Shown: positions 28,042 through 37,152 of the stretch, piece by piece
Numbering within the stretch: the first letter of the stretch is position 1
How the letters are laid out: every line of letters begins with the position of its first letter
Assembly (NCBI RefSeq): GCF_001715295.1
Contig: NZ_MDKB01000005.1
Span: 1 to 63,634 of the forward strand
Length of the DNA: 63,634 nucleotides
From: Streptomyces griseus
GTDB lineage: Bacteria; Actinomycetota; Actinomycetes; Streptomycetales; Streptomycetaceae
Reading direction: 5' to 3'
Translations under genes and position numbers: made by a program
The notes under the pieces: generated by a model
What the model was told of the DNA's origin: nothing
Databases searched by the model: none
Seen by the model: only the letters and a program-made list of their open reading frames with translations

Positions 28042-30048
28042 ATGACGGCCGAGGCAGTGCAGAGGTGGGGCTCGACCCTCGATTCGGTAGTGGTGTACGA
28101 GCAGGGTGCGGTCTGCCGCCGCCTGGCCCGGGGCAGCGTGCCGCCGGACGGCAGGGTGAGGGTCACGGGTCTTCCCCGGTCCATGGATCCCGGTTCGCTG
28201 CGGGCCCGCGTCACGGGTGCTGCAGGGATGCGCGTCGGTGAGGCCCGGGTGGAGGTGGAGGCGCAGCCGCTGGGCGGTCCGGCGCCCGACGGTCCGGCGC
28301 AGGAGGTCGAGCGGCTTCAGGACGTGGTCGCCGCGGCGCGGTCCCGCCGGGACCGGCTGACGGGCCTGATCGAGGAGATCGGGGCGCTGCGCCCGGTGCC
28401 GCCCACCCGCCGCCGTGAGGACCCGCACCGCCGGACGCCGGTCGACGCGTGGCTGGAGCTCGCCGACTTCGTGGACGAGCGCCTGACGGGCCTGCACACC
28501 CGCCTCGTCGAGGCGGAGGAGGAACTGCTCGAGGCCGAGCACCGGCTCGGCATCGCCGTGGACCGGCTCGCCCGCGCCTCCACCGACGCTCCGTCGGCGC
28601 ACGTGGAGACCACGGTCTCGGCCCTGCTGGTCATCGACACCTCCGGCACCGGGCACGCGGAGGCAGAGGTGGAGCTCGAGCTGGAGTACGGGGTGCCGGG
28701 CGCCGTATGGGTGCCCACCTACCGGCTGTCCCACCGCCGGGGCGGGAGCAGCGGCCGGCTGGTGATGCGAGCCTCGGTCGCCCAGCGGACCGGTGAGGAC
28801 TGGAGGGGTGTGTCCGTCGCCCTGTCCACAGCTGATCTGCGGCGCGACACCGGTCTGCCGAAACTCCGCTCGCTCCGGATCGGACGCCGGCAGCCCGCGT
28901 CCGTGCCCACGGGCTGGCGCGAACCCCCGGCGGGCCTCGCCGGCCTGTTCGCCGGGTACGACGCGGCGGGCCCCCGCCCGGCCGCCACCGCCGCGCCCGG
29001 GACCGCCGGATCCGTGCCCGCTCCCCCACCGCCCCCCGCCCCGCAGGGGTACGGCGGGGCCCCCGTCGTGGGCGGGAGGTCCCCGGAGTCCTACGGGACC
29101 CCCGTGCCCGCCCCGTCCGTGCGGGCACGTACCGGCGCCCCCGCGCCGACGGCGCCCGCGGCTCCGGGCGGAGCCCCACCGCCGCCGGTCACCGAGGTAC
29201 CGGCGGCCGGGCCGCCGCAGCCGAGCGGCGACGAACTCGACTACGCCGCCCTCGTCCTGTGCGGCCCCGACGACGAGGCCGGCCGCAGGGGCCGGCTGTT
29301 CCCCGGCTCCCCCTTCGACCCGGTGGCGGCCGAACACCGCCGCCGCGCCGAGTCGGTGGCCGCGCTGCCGCTGCCGGGGCACGCCGTACGGCCCCGCGAG
29401 TCGGCGGGCTCGTTCGACCACCGCTTCGACACCGCCGCCCGCGCCGACATTCCCTCGGACGGCACCTGGCACACCGTCACCATCGGCGAGGTCCCCGTGG
29501 GTACGGACACCGAGTACCTGTGCATACCGTCCGTGGAACAGACCGTGTACGCGACGCTGGTCCTCTCCAACGCCACCGACCAGGCCCTGCTCGCCGGTCC
29601 GGTGGACGTCACCGTCGACGACGACTTCCTGCTGACCACCGCACTGCCCACGCTCGCCCCCGGCGCGGTACGCCGCGTCGGGCTCGGCCCGGCCGAGAGC
29701 GTCCGGGTCACCCGCCGTACGCATCTGCGGGAGTCCACCTCGGGGCTGCGCAACAACACCGCCGTGCTCGACCACCGCGTCCACATGGAGCTGGCCAACC
29801 GGCTCTCGGTCCCCGTCGACCTGGAGATACGCGAGCGGGTGCCCGTCACCTCCGATCCCGATGTCCGGATCGAGGAACGGCCCGGCTGGACGGCACCCGA
29901 GAACGGCCAGGGGCCCGACCGCCACGCCCCGGGCACCCGCGTCCGGCGGGTGGTGCTGCCTCCCGGCGGCACCGCCGAGCTCGACGGCGGCTACGAGATC
30001 CGCATCCCGGCCGGTAAGGCCCTCGTCGGCGGCAACCGCAGGAGCTGA
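28042..30048 (+). CDS. DUF4140/DUF4139 protein (MuiA-like), Pro-rich insert
   Basis: A 668-residue protein. The N-terminal DUF4140-like part begins at STLDSVVVYEQGAVCRR. A charged helical segment (about residues 90-185, coiled-coil-like) follows, then DUF4139 with GAVWVPTYRL, RTGEDWRGVSVALSTA and DHRVHMELANRL. A Pro/Ala-rich insert of about 100 residues (near 305-405) splits the DUF4139 part. There is no signal peptide or membrane span. MuiA-type proteins were named for a mucoidy phenotype but have no known biochemical role. It lies 7 nt before a second DUF4139 gene; the two are surely co-transcribed and may form a complex. Confidence 0.85.
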   Translation: MTAEAVQRWGSTLDSVVVYEQGAVCRRLARGSVPPDGRVRVTGLPRSMDPGSLRARVTGAAGMRVGEARVEVEAQPLGGPAPDGPAQEVERLQDVVAAARSRRDRLTGLIEEIGALRPVPPTRRREDPHRRTPVDAWLELADFVDERLTGLHTRLVEAEEELLEAEHRLGIAVDRLARASTDAPSAHVETTVSALLVIDTSGTGHAEAEVELELEYGVPGAVWVPTYRLSHRRGGSSGRLVMRASVAQRTGEDWRGVSVALSTADLRRDTGLPKLRSLRIGRRQPASVPTGWREPPAGLAGLFAGYDAAGPRPAATAAPGTAGSVPAPPPPPAPQGYGGAPVVGGRSPESYGTPVPAPSVRARTGAPAPTAPAAPGGAPPPPVTEVPAAGPPQPSGDELDYAALVLCGPDDEAGRRGRLFPGSPFDPVAAEHRRRAESVAALPLPGHAVRPRESAGSFDHRFDTAARADIPSDGTWHTVTIGEVPVGTDTEYLCIPSVEQTVYATLVLSNATDQALLAGPVDVTVDDDFLLTTALPTLAPGAVRRVGLGPAESVRVTRRTHLRESTSGLRNNTAVLDHRVHMELANRLSVPVDLEIRERVPVTSDPDVRIEERPGWTAPENGQGPDRHAPGTRVRRVVLPPGGTAELDGGYEIRIPAGKALVGGNRRS

Positions 30049-30055
30049 CCACGCC

Positions 30056-31636
30056 ATGACCACAGCCCCGAAGCCGATCGCGCTTCCCGTCACCGCCGTC
30101 ACCTGCCTGGAGGACCGCGCGCACGTCGAACGCGACGTCGTACTCGACCTGGAGGCTGGGGTCCGGCGACTGCGCCTGGGACCGGTCACCGCGCTGGCCG
30201 TCGACCGCACGCTCCACGCGGAAGTGACCGCCGGCCACCCGGCGACCGTGCTGGACGTACGGATCGTCCGCACCTGGACACCGCGGGCGCCGCTTCCGCT
30301 CACCGGCGAGGACTCACCCCTGCGTCTGCGGATACACGCCCTCGAAGAGGAGCGGCGCGCCCTCGGACAGCGGAGCGACCGGCTGCGGGCGCGCCGGGAC
30401 CTCCTCGGCCGTCTCGCGGCCGATTTCCTGCGGGAGATCGGTGAGGGTGCCGGCTCGGGAGAGACCGACAGGCCTCGCTGGACCCGTGAGCTGGACCGGA
30501 TCGACGACGAGCGCGCCGCGTGCGAGGAGCAGCTGCGTACCGCACAGGTGCGGTCGGCCGAGCTGGCGAAGGAGCTCGCCCAGGCCGGGCAGGCCCTGTC
30601 CGCGGCCGAGGAGGAGCCCGCCGAACTCGTCGGCCACATCGAGCTGACCGTGGACACCCCGGTCGCCGGGCGAGTCGGCCTGCGGCTGAGCCACCTCGCC
30701 CCGTGTGCGCTGTGGCGGCCCGCCTACCGGGCCGTCCTCGACGAGGGCTCCCCGACGGACGACGGTTCCCTGACCCTGGAGACCGACGCGATCGTCTGGC
30801 AGCGCACGGGCGAGGACTGGCACGACGTGCGGCTGACGCTGTCGACGGCGAGGTCGGCGCTCGCCGCGGATCCGCCGCGCCTGCGCGAGGACCGGCTGAC
30901 GCTCACGGACCGTAGCGGCGCGGAGCGCCGTTCGGTCGACGTCGAACTGCGCGAGGAGGAGATCGGCACCCTGGGGCCGGCACCGGTCCTCGGCCTGCCG
31001 GGGGTGGACGACGGCGGCGAGGCGCGGGTGCTGCGGTCGCCGGCGCCGGTCTCCGTACCCGGCGACGGCCGGGCGCACCGCGTGCCGCTGTCCGCTTTCA
31101 GCACGCCCGCGCGCAGTGAGTACGCCTGTTCGCCCGAGCTTTCTCCCCTGGTCACCCGGGTGGTGCGGGGCGAGAACCTGGCCGGGCACGCGCTGCTCGC
31201 CGGCCCGGTGGAGCTCGTCCGTGACAGCGGCTTCAGTGGCCGGGGCACGCTGGACTTCACCGCCCCCGGCGCCCCCGTCGAGCTCTCCTTCGGCAGCTGC
31301 GACGACCACCGGGTGGTCCGGCGTGCCGAGGAGTCGCGCTCCTCCGCCGGGCTCACGCAGCGGACCGTCGTCACCCGTACGGTCCGGCTGCACCTGTCCC
31401 GGTTCGGCGCACCCGGTGAGCGGGGCGACCGCGTGGTCGTCCTGCGGGAGCGGATTCCGGTCTCGGAGGTCTCGGCGGTGGAGATACGGCTGCGGGAGGA
31501 GGCCTGCTCCCCCGCGCCCGGCGCGGTAGACGCCGACGGCATCGCCCGGTGGGACATCGTCCTCCCGCCCGGTGGCCATCGCACGGTGACCCTGGTCTAC
31601 GAGCTGTCGGCGAGCGGCAGGGTCACCGGCCTCTGA
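30056..31636 (+). CDS. DUF4139 protein (mucoidy inhibitor MuiA family)
   Basis: A 526-residue protein with the same architecture as the upstream gene but no Pro-rich insert: N-terminal CLEDRAHVERDVVLDLEAG, a charged helical segment (about residues 90-185) and DUF4139 with ALWRPAYRAVLDEG and RTGEDWHDVRLTLSTA. The C-terminus ends in VTLVYELSASGRVTGL, typical for the family. The start ATG 30056 lies 7 nt after the upstream stop. Function is unknown. The tandem, divergent-length pair suggests a hetero-oligomer. Confidence 0.9.
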   Translation: MTTAPKPIALPVTAVTCLEDRAHVERDVVLDLEAGVRRLRLGPVTALAVDRTLHAEVTAGHPATVLDVRIVRTWTPRAPLPLTGEDSPLRLRIHALEEERRALGQRSDRLRARRDLLGRLAADFLREIGEGAGSGETDRPRWTRELDRIDDERAACEEQLRTAQVRSAELAKELAQAGQALSAAEEEPAELVGHIELTVDTPVAGRVGLRLSHLAPCALWRPAYRAVLDEGSPTDDGSLTLETDAIVWQRTGEDWHDVRLTLSTARSALAADPPRLREDRLTLTDRSGAERRSVDVELREEEIGTLGPAPVLGLPGVDDGGEARVLRSPAPVSVPGDGRAHRVPLSAFSTPARSEYACSPELSPLVTRVVRGENLAGHALLAGPVELVRDSGFSGRGTLDFTAPGAPVELSFGSCDDHRVVRRAEESRSSAGLTQRTVVTRTVRLHLSRFGAPGERGDRVVVLRERIPVSEVSAVEIRLREEACSPAPGAVDADGIARWDIVLPPGGHRTVTLVYELSASGRVTGL

Positions 31637-31643
31637 GCTCGGG

Positions 31644-31949
31644 GACCGTCGGCCCGGCTTCTCCGACCTGATCGCCCTCTTCCAGCCGGAACGCATCCTC
31701 GTAGGGGGCTGGGCGGGTCTCCAGCCCGGTACGCGTTTCCTGGACCCGGTGCGGGCCCATGCCGCGTCGTACGCGCTCGCGTACCCGGCCTCGCACGTGC
31801 GGATCGAACTCGGCCGTCCGGGCCCGGACGCCGTCACCGTCGGGGCGGCGGCCCTGCCGCTCGCCGGCTTCTTCGAGCGGGGTGGCCGGCCCGAGGAGCC
31901 GGTGCCCGCATGGCGGACGACCCTGCGGGACCGGGCGGCGCACGGATGA
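31644..31949 (+). pseudogene. C-terminal fragment of a ROK-family regulator
   Basis: Directly after the DUF4139 stop, an open frame reads FSDLIALFQPERILVGGW, then RIELGRPGPDAVTVGAA and LAGFFERGG. This is the C-terminal end of Streptomyces ROK sugar-responsive repressors. The HTH and kinase-like core (about 300 residues) is missing and no start codon is well placed, so this is a gene tail left by deletion. Confidence 0.75.
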
Positions 31950-32163
31950 GGTGACGTACCGGGGCGCGTCCTCCGGAGCTGTGGCGAGGCCGTCGCTCGT
32001 GTCCCCGTCCGAGCCGGATCCCTGGAGGGACGGGAGCCGTTCATCCCGCCCCTCCGGAGGGTGCGGCGGGTACACGCGCCGCGCTCCGGCGCCACCTCGG
32101 GTGCGGGGGGCGCCGGAGCCTGGACGCTCCACGGGTCCGAGCGCGGAGCGGGCTGCGCCGGTG

Positions 32164-33204
32164 TCAGCCGTTGGGCAGGATGACGGCCCGGCCGTTGATC
32201 TTCCCGGCGTGGAGCCGTTCGTAGGCACGCGGGGCCTCGTCGATGGAGTACGTCTCCACGTAGACCTCCACGGCTCCGGAGTGGGCGAGCTCGATCACTT
32301 CGGCGAGTTCCCGGCGCGTGCCCCAGTACGGTGCGGTGACCGACGTGGAGAACGGCAGGACGCCGAAGCCGACCGGAAGCAGGCCCCCGCCGATGCCGAC
32401 GATGGTGATGTCGCTGTCGACGGAGGCGGCCGCGCCGGCCGTCCTCACGGTCGGTTCCGCGCCGACGAAGTCGAACACGACCCGGGCGCCGACGCCGCCG
32501 GTGAGCTCGCGGATCGTGGCGGCCGCGTTCCCGTCGGAGATCACGGTCTCGTGGGCGCCCACGGTCCGGGCAAGGGCCAGCTTCTCCTCGGAGACGTCGA
32601 GTGCGATGACACGGACCGCCGTCATGGCGCGCAGCAGCTGGATGGCCACGTGCCCGAGGCCACCGGCGCCGATGACCACGGCGGTGGTTCCGGGCAGGAG
32701 CTTCGGCAACGACCGCTTGATCGCGTGGTAGGGGGTGAGACCGGCGTCGGTGAGGGACACGGTCCTGACGGGGTCGAGGTCGCCGATCGGCACGAGGTGA
32801 CGGACGTCGTCGACGATCATGTACTCGGCCATGGCGCCGGGGTTGCCGAGCCCCGGTGGGTTGATGCCGAGGTCGGCGGCGCGCAGGCAGTAGTTCTCCC
32901 GGCCCTCCGCGCAGTTCACGCAGGTGCCGCAGCCCCAGGGGCCGTAGACGGCCACGGGGTCGCCCACCGAGACGCCCTCGGCGCCCTCACCGAGGGCGGC
33001 GACGGTTCCGACGCCCTCGTGGCCGAGGGTGAGCGGCAGGGGGTAGGGGAAACCCTCCGCGGGCCAGCTCATCACCACGGAGTCGGAGTGGCAGACTCCG
33101 GCGGCGCTGACCTTGAGGAGGACCTGCCCGGGCCCCGGTTCGGGTTCGGGTATCTCGACGACCTCGGGCGCGGCGCCGATGGTGCGGTACTGGACGGCTT
33201 TCAT
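32164..33204 (-). CDS. Zinc-dependent alcohol dehydrogenase (MDR family)
   Basis: A 346-residue medium-chain dehydrogenase. The catalytic zinc site GVCHSDSVV and GHEGVGTV, the structural zinc cysteines CGTCVNCAEGRENYC, and the NAD motif IGAGGLGHVAIQLL are complete, with Asp (LDVS) after the Rossmann beta strand favouring NAD. It oxidises an alcohol or reduces an aldehyde of unknown identity. It is 66 nt downstream of an SDR gene and likely third in a TetR-SDR-ADH operon. Confidence 0.9.
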   Translation of the reverse strand: MKAVQYRTIGAAPEVVEIPEPEPGPGQVLLKVSAAGVCHSDSVVMSWPAEGFPYPLPLTLGHEGVGTVAALGEGAEGVSVGDPVAVYGPWGCGTCVNCAEGRENYCLRAADLGINPPGLGNPGAMAEYMIVDDVRHLVPIGDLDPVRTVSLTDAGLTPYHAIKRSLPKLLPGTTAVVIGAGGLGHVAIQLLRAMTAVRVIALDVSEEKLALARTVGAHETVISDGNAAATIRELTGGVGARVVFDFVGAEPTVRTAGAAASVDSDITIVGIGGGLLPVGFGVLPFSTSVTAPYWGTRRELAEVIELAHSGAVEVYVETYSIDEAPRAYERLHAGKINGRAVILPNG

Positions 33205-33270
33205 GGCTCTCCTTCGCTCCCCCCGCTTCCTTTGTGAGCCCCCCGCTGTCCGTGCGCCACTCGGGCGAGG

Positions 33271-34047
33271 TCACGGAGCCGAGTAACCGCCGTCCACCAG
33301 GTGGTAGCTCCCGTGGATGAAGGAGGCACGGTCGGAGAGCAGGAAGGCGATGAGCTCGGCGACCTCCTCCGGTGTACCGAGGCGGCCCGCGGGGTGCAGC
33401 GAGATCAGGTGGTCACGGGCCGGGCCGTCGGTGTCGCGGAGCAGCGGGGTGTCGATGAAGCCGGGGCCGACCGCGTTGACGCGGATGTTCCTGTCCGCGT
33501 ATTCGAGTGCGGCGGTCTTGGTGAGGCCGACGACTCCGTGCTTGGCGGCGACGTACGCCGGGGAGCCCGCGAAGCCGTTGGTGCCGAGGATCGAGGAGAC
33601 GTTGACGATGGCGCCACCACCCGCGGCGAGGATGGCCGGGAGCTCGAAGCGCATGGAGTAGAACACGCCGCTGAGGTTGGTGGCGACGACCTTGTCCCAC
33701 TCCTCGACGCCGTACTCACCCGTGGGGCGGGAGGGGCCCCCGATGCCGGCGTTGTTCACGGCGAGGTGCAGGGCGCCGAAGGTGTCGACGGCGTGCCGCA
33801 CACCGGCCTCGACGGAGGCGGGGTCGGTGACGTCCAGGGCGACGGCGGCGGCGCGGGCGCCACCGGACGCCAGCTCGGCCACGGCCTCGCGGGCGGCCTT
33901 CTCGTCGTGGTCGGCGACGACGACGGTGGCGCCGCCCGCGGCGAGGCGCCGGGAGAGGGCGAGCCCGATGCCGGACGCACCGCCGGTGACGAGGGCGGTC
34001 CTGTGGGCGAACTCCGCCTCGGGGGCGGCGGGGAGGTGGGTGCTCAT
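33271..34047 (-). CDS. Short-chain dehydrogenase/reductase
   Basis: A 258-residue classical SDR: TALVTGGASGIGLALSRRLA (cofactor), NNAGIGG, Ser in VNVSSILG, catalytic YVAAKHG, and the C-terminal LVDGGYSAP. The start 34047 overlaps the TetR stop by 4 nt (ATGA), so it is coupled to the regulator. A longer upstream extension is just the TetR gene in another frame. Substrate is unknown. Confidence 0.93.
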   Translation of the reverse strand: MSTHLPAAPEAEFAHRTALVTGGASGIGLALSRRLAAGGATVVVADHDEKAAREAVAELASGGARAAAVALDVTDPASVEAGVRHAVDTFGALHLAVNNAGIGGPSRPTGEYGVEEWDKVVATNLSGVFYSMRFELPAILAAGGGAIVNVSSILGTNGFAGSPAYVAAKHGVVGLTKTAALEYADRNIRVNAVGPGFIDTPLLRDTDGPARDHLISLHPAGRLGTPEEVAELIAFLLSDRASFIHGSYHLVDGGYSAP

Positions 34048-34715
34048 GGTGATGCGCTTCCTTGAGTGGTGCTGTGGGGCGGCGGGGTGTCCTGCCGGTG
34101 TTGCAACAGGTCCGCGGAGAGGGCGTCGAAGGCGTGTACGACGTAGGCGGGAAGGGCTTCGGGGCGTCCGCCCCGCACCCATGCCGTCTGGGCGGCGAGC
34201 AGCGCTCCGGCTCCCGCGGCCACGGCCACGGCGGGACGGAGGTCCCGACGGGGGTCGGTACCGAGCCGTTCCGCGAGGATCGCGACCGACTCCTCCTGGG
34301 CGTCGACACGGATGTGGTGGTAGGCCGCGTACAGGGTCGGTTCCTCTTCGGCCAGCAGGAGCAGGTCGAAGATGCGCGGCCGCAGGTGCCACGGCTCCGC
34401 CTCGGGGTCGTCGAGCCAGTCCAGGACGGCCCGGCGGTAGGCGAGGAGCGGCGGTTCGGCGGCGGGACGCGCGCGGAGGGCGCGGTTGATCCGGTCGCCG
34501 TCGCCCCGGACCGCGTCGAGCGCGGCTGCTTCCTTGCTCGGGAAGTAGCGGCTGAAGGTGCGGCGGTCGACGTCGGCCGCCTGGGCGATCTCCTCGACGG
34601 TCACCTCACGCAACCCGCGTTCGAGCACCAGCTCGAACGCGGCTCGCGCCAGCGTGTCCCGGGTCCTGCGTGCCTTGCGGCTGCGTCGCTCGGGGCGGTT
34701 CCCCATCGGATCCAT
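34044..34715 (-). CDS. TetR-family repressor of the SDR-ADH operon
   Basis: A 223-residue TetR protein: HTH in RTRDTLARAAFELVLERGLREVTVEEIAQAADVDRRTFSRYFPSKE (about residues 17-62), followed by a variable ligand-binding domain. The start is ATG 34715 (34706 is an alternative). Two TGTCCC-type inverted repeats overlap and follow a TATAAT -10 just upstream (34738-34774), strong evidence for autorepression together with the SDR and ADH genes. Confidence 0.9.
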   Translation of the reverse strand: MDPMGNRPERRSRKARRTRDTLARAAFELVLERGLREVTVEEIAQAADVDRRTFSRYFPSKEAAALDAVRGDGDRINRALRARPAAEPPLLAYRRAVLDWLDDPEAEPWHLRPRIFDLLLLAEEEPTLYAAYHHIRVDAQEESVAILAERLGTDPRRDLRPAVAVAAGAGALLAAQTAWVRGGRPEALPAYVVHAFDALSADLLQHRQDTPPPHSTTQGSASP

Positions 34716-34737
34716 GACCGCACCCTACACCCTCGAA

Positions 34738-34774
34738 TGTCCCAATGGGACAGTTGTCACGATGGGACATTATA
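34738..34774 (-). promoter_or_regulatory. TetR operator pair and -10 element
   Basis: TGTCCC-AAT-GGGACA (34738-34752) is a perfect inverted repeat. A second, imperfect copy, TGTCACGATGGGACA, lies at 34755-34769, centres 17 bp apart. TATAAT on the minus strand (34769-34774) abuts it. The layout blocks transcription of tetR when both sites are filled. Confidence 0.7.
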
Positions 34775-34834
34775 GGGAGACCCTGTCGGTGCGGCACCCC
34801 GCCCGCCCGGGACCGGGGCGGAAGGGCACCACCG

Positions 34835-35152
34835 TCAGTACTCGCTGTCGATCCCCGTCACCACGGCAGCCCCCAGCGGCGCATCCGCCTCCGCCACTCC
34901 GCTCTCCCGCAGCGCGGCCGTGGCCAGGCGGACCGCCCGTGCCTCCGCACCGGCGCGGTCGTCGGCATCGACCTTCAGCCGGATGGAGAAGGTGCCGCCG
35001 TCCCGCACCGTCAGGAGGTCCAGCTCCTCCGTCGTCCCGAACTCGGTGTTCTGCGGATCCCTGGGGCGCAGCCTGCGCTCCACCTCCGAGCGCGTCGCGT
35101 CGCTGACGCCGTGGACGAACGTGCCGGGGACGGTGATGACGTACGTGGTCAC
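34835..35152 (-). CDS. 105-aa protein of unknown function
   Basis: A 105-residue soluble protein, MTTYVITVPGTFV... ending in GIDSEY. The composition is normal for the host and the ATG is preceded by GAG-rich sequence. Alternating beta and alpha segments suggest a small alpha/beta (ferredoxin-like) fold. I do not recognise the family. It lies upstream of, and in the same direction as, the TetR operon but beyond its promoter. Confidence 0.65.
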   Translation of the reverse strand: MTTYVITVPGTFVHGVSDATRSEVERRLRPRDPQNTEFGTTEELDLLTVRDGGTFSIRLKVDADDRAGAEARAVRLATAALRESGVAEADAPLGAAVVTGIDSEY

Positions 35153-35424
35153 AGTTACTCCTCACGTGTGCGGCCCTCGCCGTACCGGCCGGGCTCCGGA
35201 TGTCAGGGGGTGCTCCCGGAAGGGCCTCGCTCCCCTCGTACCCCCTGCGACGGATCTGTCGCCCCGTCCGGCCGGCCGAACCGGAAAGACCCGGCACGTC
35301 ATGCCGGAGACCGGCGGTGCGGGATGGACTCCGCGGGATGTGACAGCGTGGGAACGCGGCCGGCCGGCCGCCGCGCCCGCACTCCCCCGGGGCCGGGCGC
35401 GCAGCACCGGAAAGAGGAGAGAAC

Positions 35425-35847
35425 ATGTCGAAGCCGCCGCTTCCCGACGCCGCGATCGCCATGCTGCGGAAGGCCAACCCGGCCGTCATCGCCACCCTCC
35501 GGGCGGACGGCCAGCCGGTCTCCACGGCCACGTGGTACCTCTGGGACGACGGCCGGGTACTCGTCAACATGGACGAGGGCCGCAAGCGCCTCGACCATGT
35601 GCGGAGGGACGCCCGGGTCACCCTGACCGTGCTCGACGCCGCCGACTGGTACACCCACGTCACCCTGATCGGGCGCGTCGTCGAGATCCGCGACGACGCG
35701 GGCCTCACCGACATCGACCGGCTGTCCCGTCACTATCTCGGCCAGCCGTACAGCCGGCGGGACCGGGCGCGGGTCAGCGCCTGGATCGAGATCGACCGCT
35801 GGCACGGCTGGGGCGGACTCCGGGACAGCGGCCAGGCCACGGGCTGA
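35425..35847 (+). CDS. PPOX-class F420- or flavin-dependent oxidoreductase
   Basis: A 140-residue split-barrel protein of the pyridoxamine-phosphate-oxidase-like family: PAVIATLRADGQPVSTATWYLWDDG, then NMDEGRKRLDHVRRDARVTLTVLD and GRVVEIRDD. This subset in actinobacteria often uses coenzyme F420. GAGGAGAG lies six bases before ATG 35425. It ends before a strong bidirectional hairpin. Substrate unknown. Confidence 0.85.
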   Translation: MSKPPLPDAAIAMLRKANPAVIATLRADGQPVSTATWYLWDDGRVLVNMDEGRKRLDHVRRDARVTLTVLDAADWYTHVTLIGRVVEIRDDAGLTDIDRLSRHYLGQPYSRRDRARVSAWIEIDRWHGWGGLRDSGQATG

Positions 35848-35889
35848 ACGGCTCCGCCCCCGGTCCCCCGTCGTCGGTGGCCGGCCCCA

Positions 35890-35931
35890 CCGCACGTGGT
35901 ACCGCCTCGATCGAGGCGGTACCACGTGCGG
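35890..35931. terminator. Perfect 42-bp palindrome, bidirectional terminator
   Basis: A continuous perfect palindrome (each half starts CCGCACGTGG) lies between two convergent genes, 43 nt after the PPOX stop and 26 nt before the hydrolase stop. Position and symmetry fit a bidirectional terminator. Confidence 0.85.
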
Positions 35932-35956
35932 ACATCGGCCACCCGGAGGGCGGGAG

Positions 35957-36424
35957 TCAGCGGGCCAGCAGCGCCCGCAGGGCCCCGGTGACCTCGGCGG
36001 GGGACTCCTCCGCCATGAAGTGGCCGCTGGTCGTCGTGGTGTGGACGAGGTCCGGGGCCCAGGCGCGCCACAGCGCGGCGGCGTCGTATCCGAGGGCGGA
36101 CCCCCAGTCCTGCTGAAGGACGGCGACCGGCATCGGCAGTACGCGGCCGGCAGCGCGGTCGGCGCGGTCGTGCTCCACATCGATGCCCGGCGAGGCACGG
36201 AAGTCCGCCACGATCGACGGCACAGCGGCCCGGCAGGCGTCCAGGTAGGCGGCGCGGATCTCGGCCGGAACGGCCTCCGGGCTCACTCCCCACCGGTCGA
36301 GGAAGTGACCGAAGAAGACGTCCGGGCGGGCGGCGATCATCTCCTCGGGCAGGCCCGGGGGCTGGGCCATCAGGTAGAGGTGGAAGCCGACGGCCGCGGA
36401 GACACCGTGCAAGGCGTCCCACAT
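35957..36424 (-). pseudogene. Alpha/beta hydrolase (haloacetate-dehalogenase-like), 5' truncated
   Basis: The 155 residues match the C-terminal half of fluoroacetate-dehalogenase-like hydrolases: AVGFHLYLMAQPPGLPEEMI, FFGHFLDRWG and the catalytic-His region TTTSGHFMAEESPAEV. The N-terminal half with the oxyanion hole and nucleophile Asp is absent. Similarity stops near 36425-36450, at the junction with a truncated regulator on the other strand. It is a remnant created by deletion. Confidence 0.75.
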
Positions 36425-36437
36425 GTCGACGAGGGCG

Positions 36438-37070
36438 ATGCGGGTGGTGTTCGGCGTGCTGGGTCCGTTGCAGGCGCGGGCCGCGGTGGGCGATTTCGCG
36501 GTGGCCGACGGGGAGGCGGCGGCGGTCGCGGAACTGGCTCGACGTCACGAGAGGCCGCTGGCCGTCGTGTTCGTGGCGTGGTACGAAGCCCTGCGGGCCG
36601 CGGAGCTGGAGGGCCGTGCCGCCGGGACGGTCGCGTACGCGCGTGCCGTCGGTCTCCTGGAAGGGTGCGGGATGCCCGGGCTGGCGGCGGGGCTCCCCGC
36701 CCTGACCCGGCTCTCCTGGCCGGTGCGGGAGGGACGGTTGCCCCGGCCGGGCGACTTCGCCGGCCTGGACTGGGGTCCGTACGCCCCGTGGGTACGGCCG
36801 TTGCTGCTGGCCGGGGCCGGCAGGGCGGAGGAGGCGCGGGACGCCCTTGACGTCGCTCCGCGGCCCCCGCGCGACCTGCTGGCGGAGGCCATGTGGTGCG
36901 TGCTGGGCCGGGCGGCGCTCGCCGTCGGCGACCGCCGGGTGATGGAGCGGGCCGAGGCTGAACTGAGCCCCGCCCGAGGAGAGTTGGTCGGCGCGGGGAG
37001 CGGGCTGATCTCGTTCGGCCCCGTGTCGGGCCATCTGGACGCGCTCGCCGCGGGGCTCGGGAGGGGCTGA
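36438..37070 (+). pseudogene. SARP/BTAD-type regulator with large internal deletion
   Basis: The frame opens MRVVFGVLGPLQARA, which looks like the start of SARP/AfsR-type activators (MRFGVLGPLEV), but continues directly into a helical repeat region (DFAVADGEAAAVAELARRHERP, then GCGMPGLAAGLPALTRLSW) typical of the C-terminal end of large regulators. The DNA-binding, BTAD and ATPase parts (some 500 or more residues) are missing. It is 210 residues as it stands and probably non-functional. Confidence 0.55.
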
Positions 37071-37152
37071 CCGGCCGCAGCCCGCGGCCGCAGGAGCTCT
37101 CCGGTGCCCCAGGGCCGGGCCCCGCCGGAGAGGAGGCCCGGCCGGGGCACAC

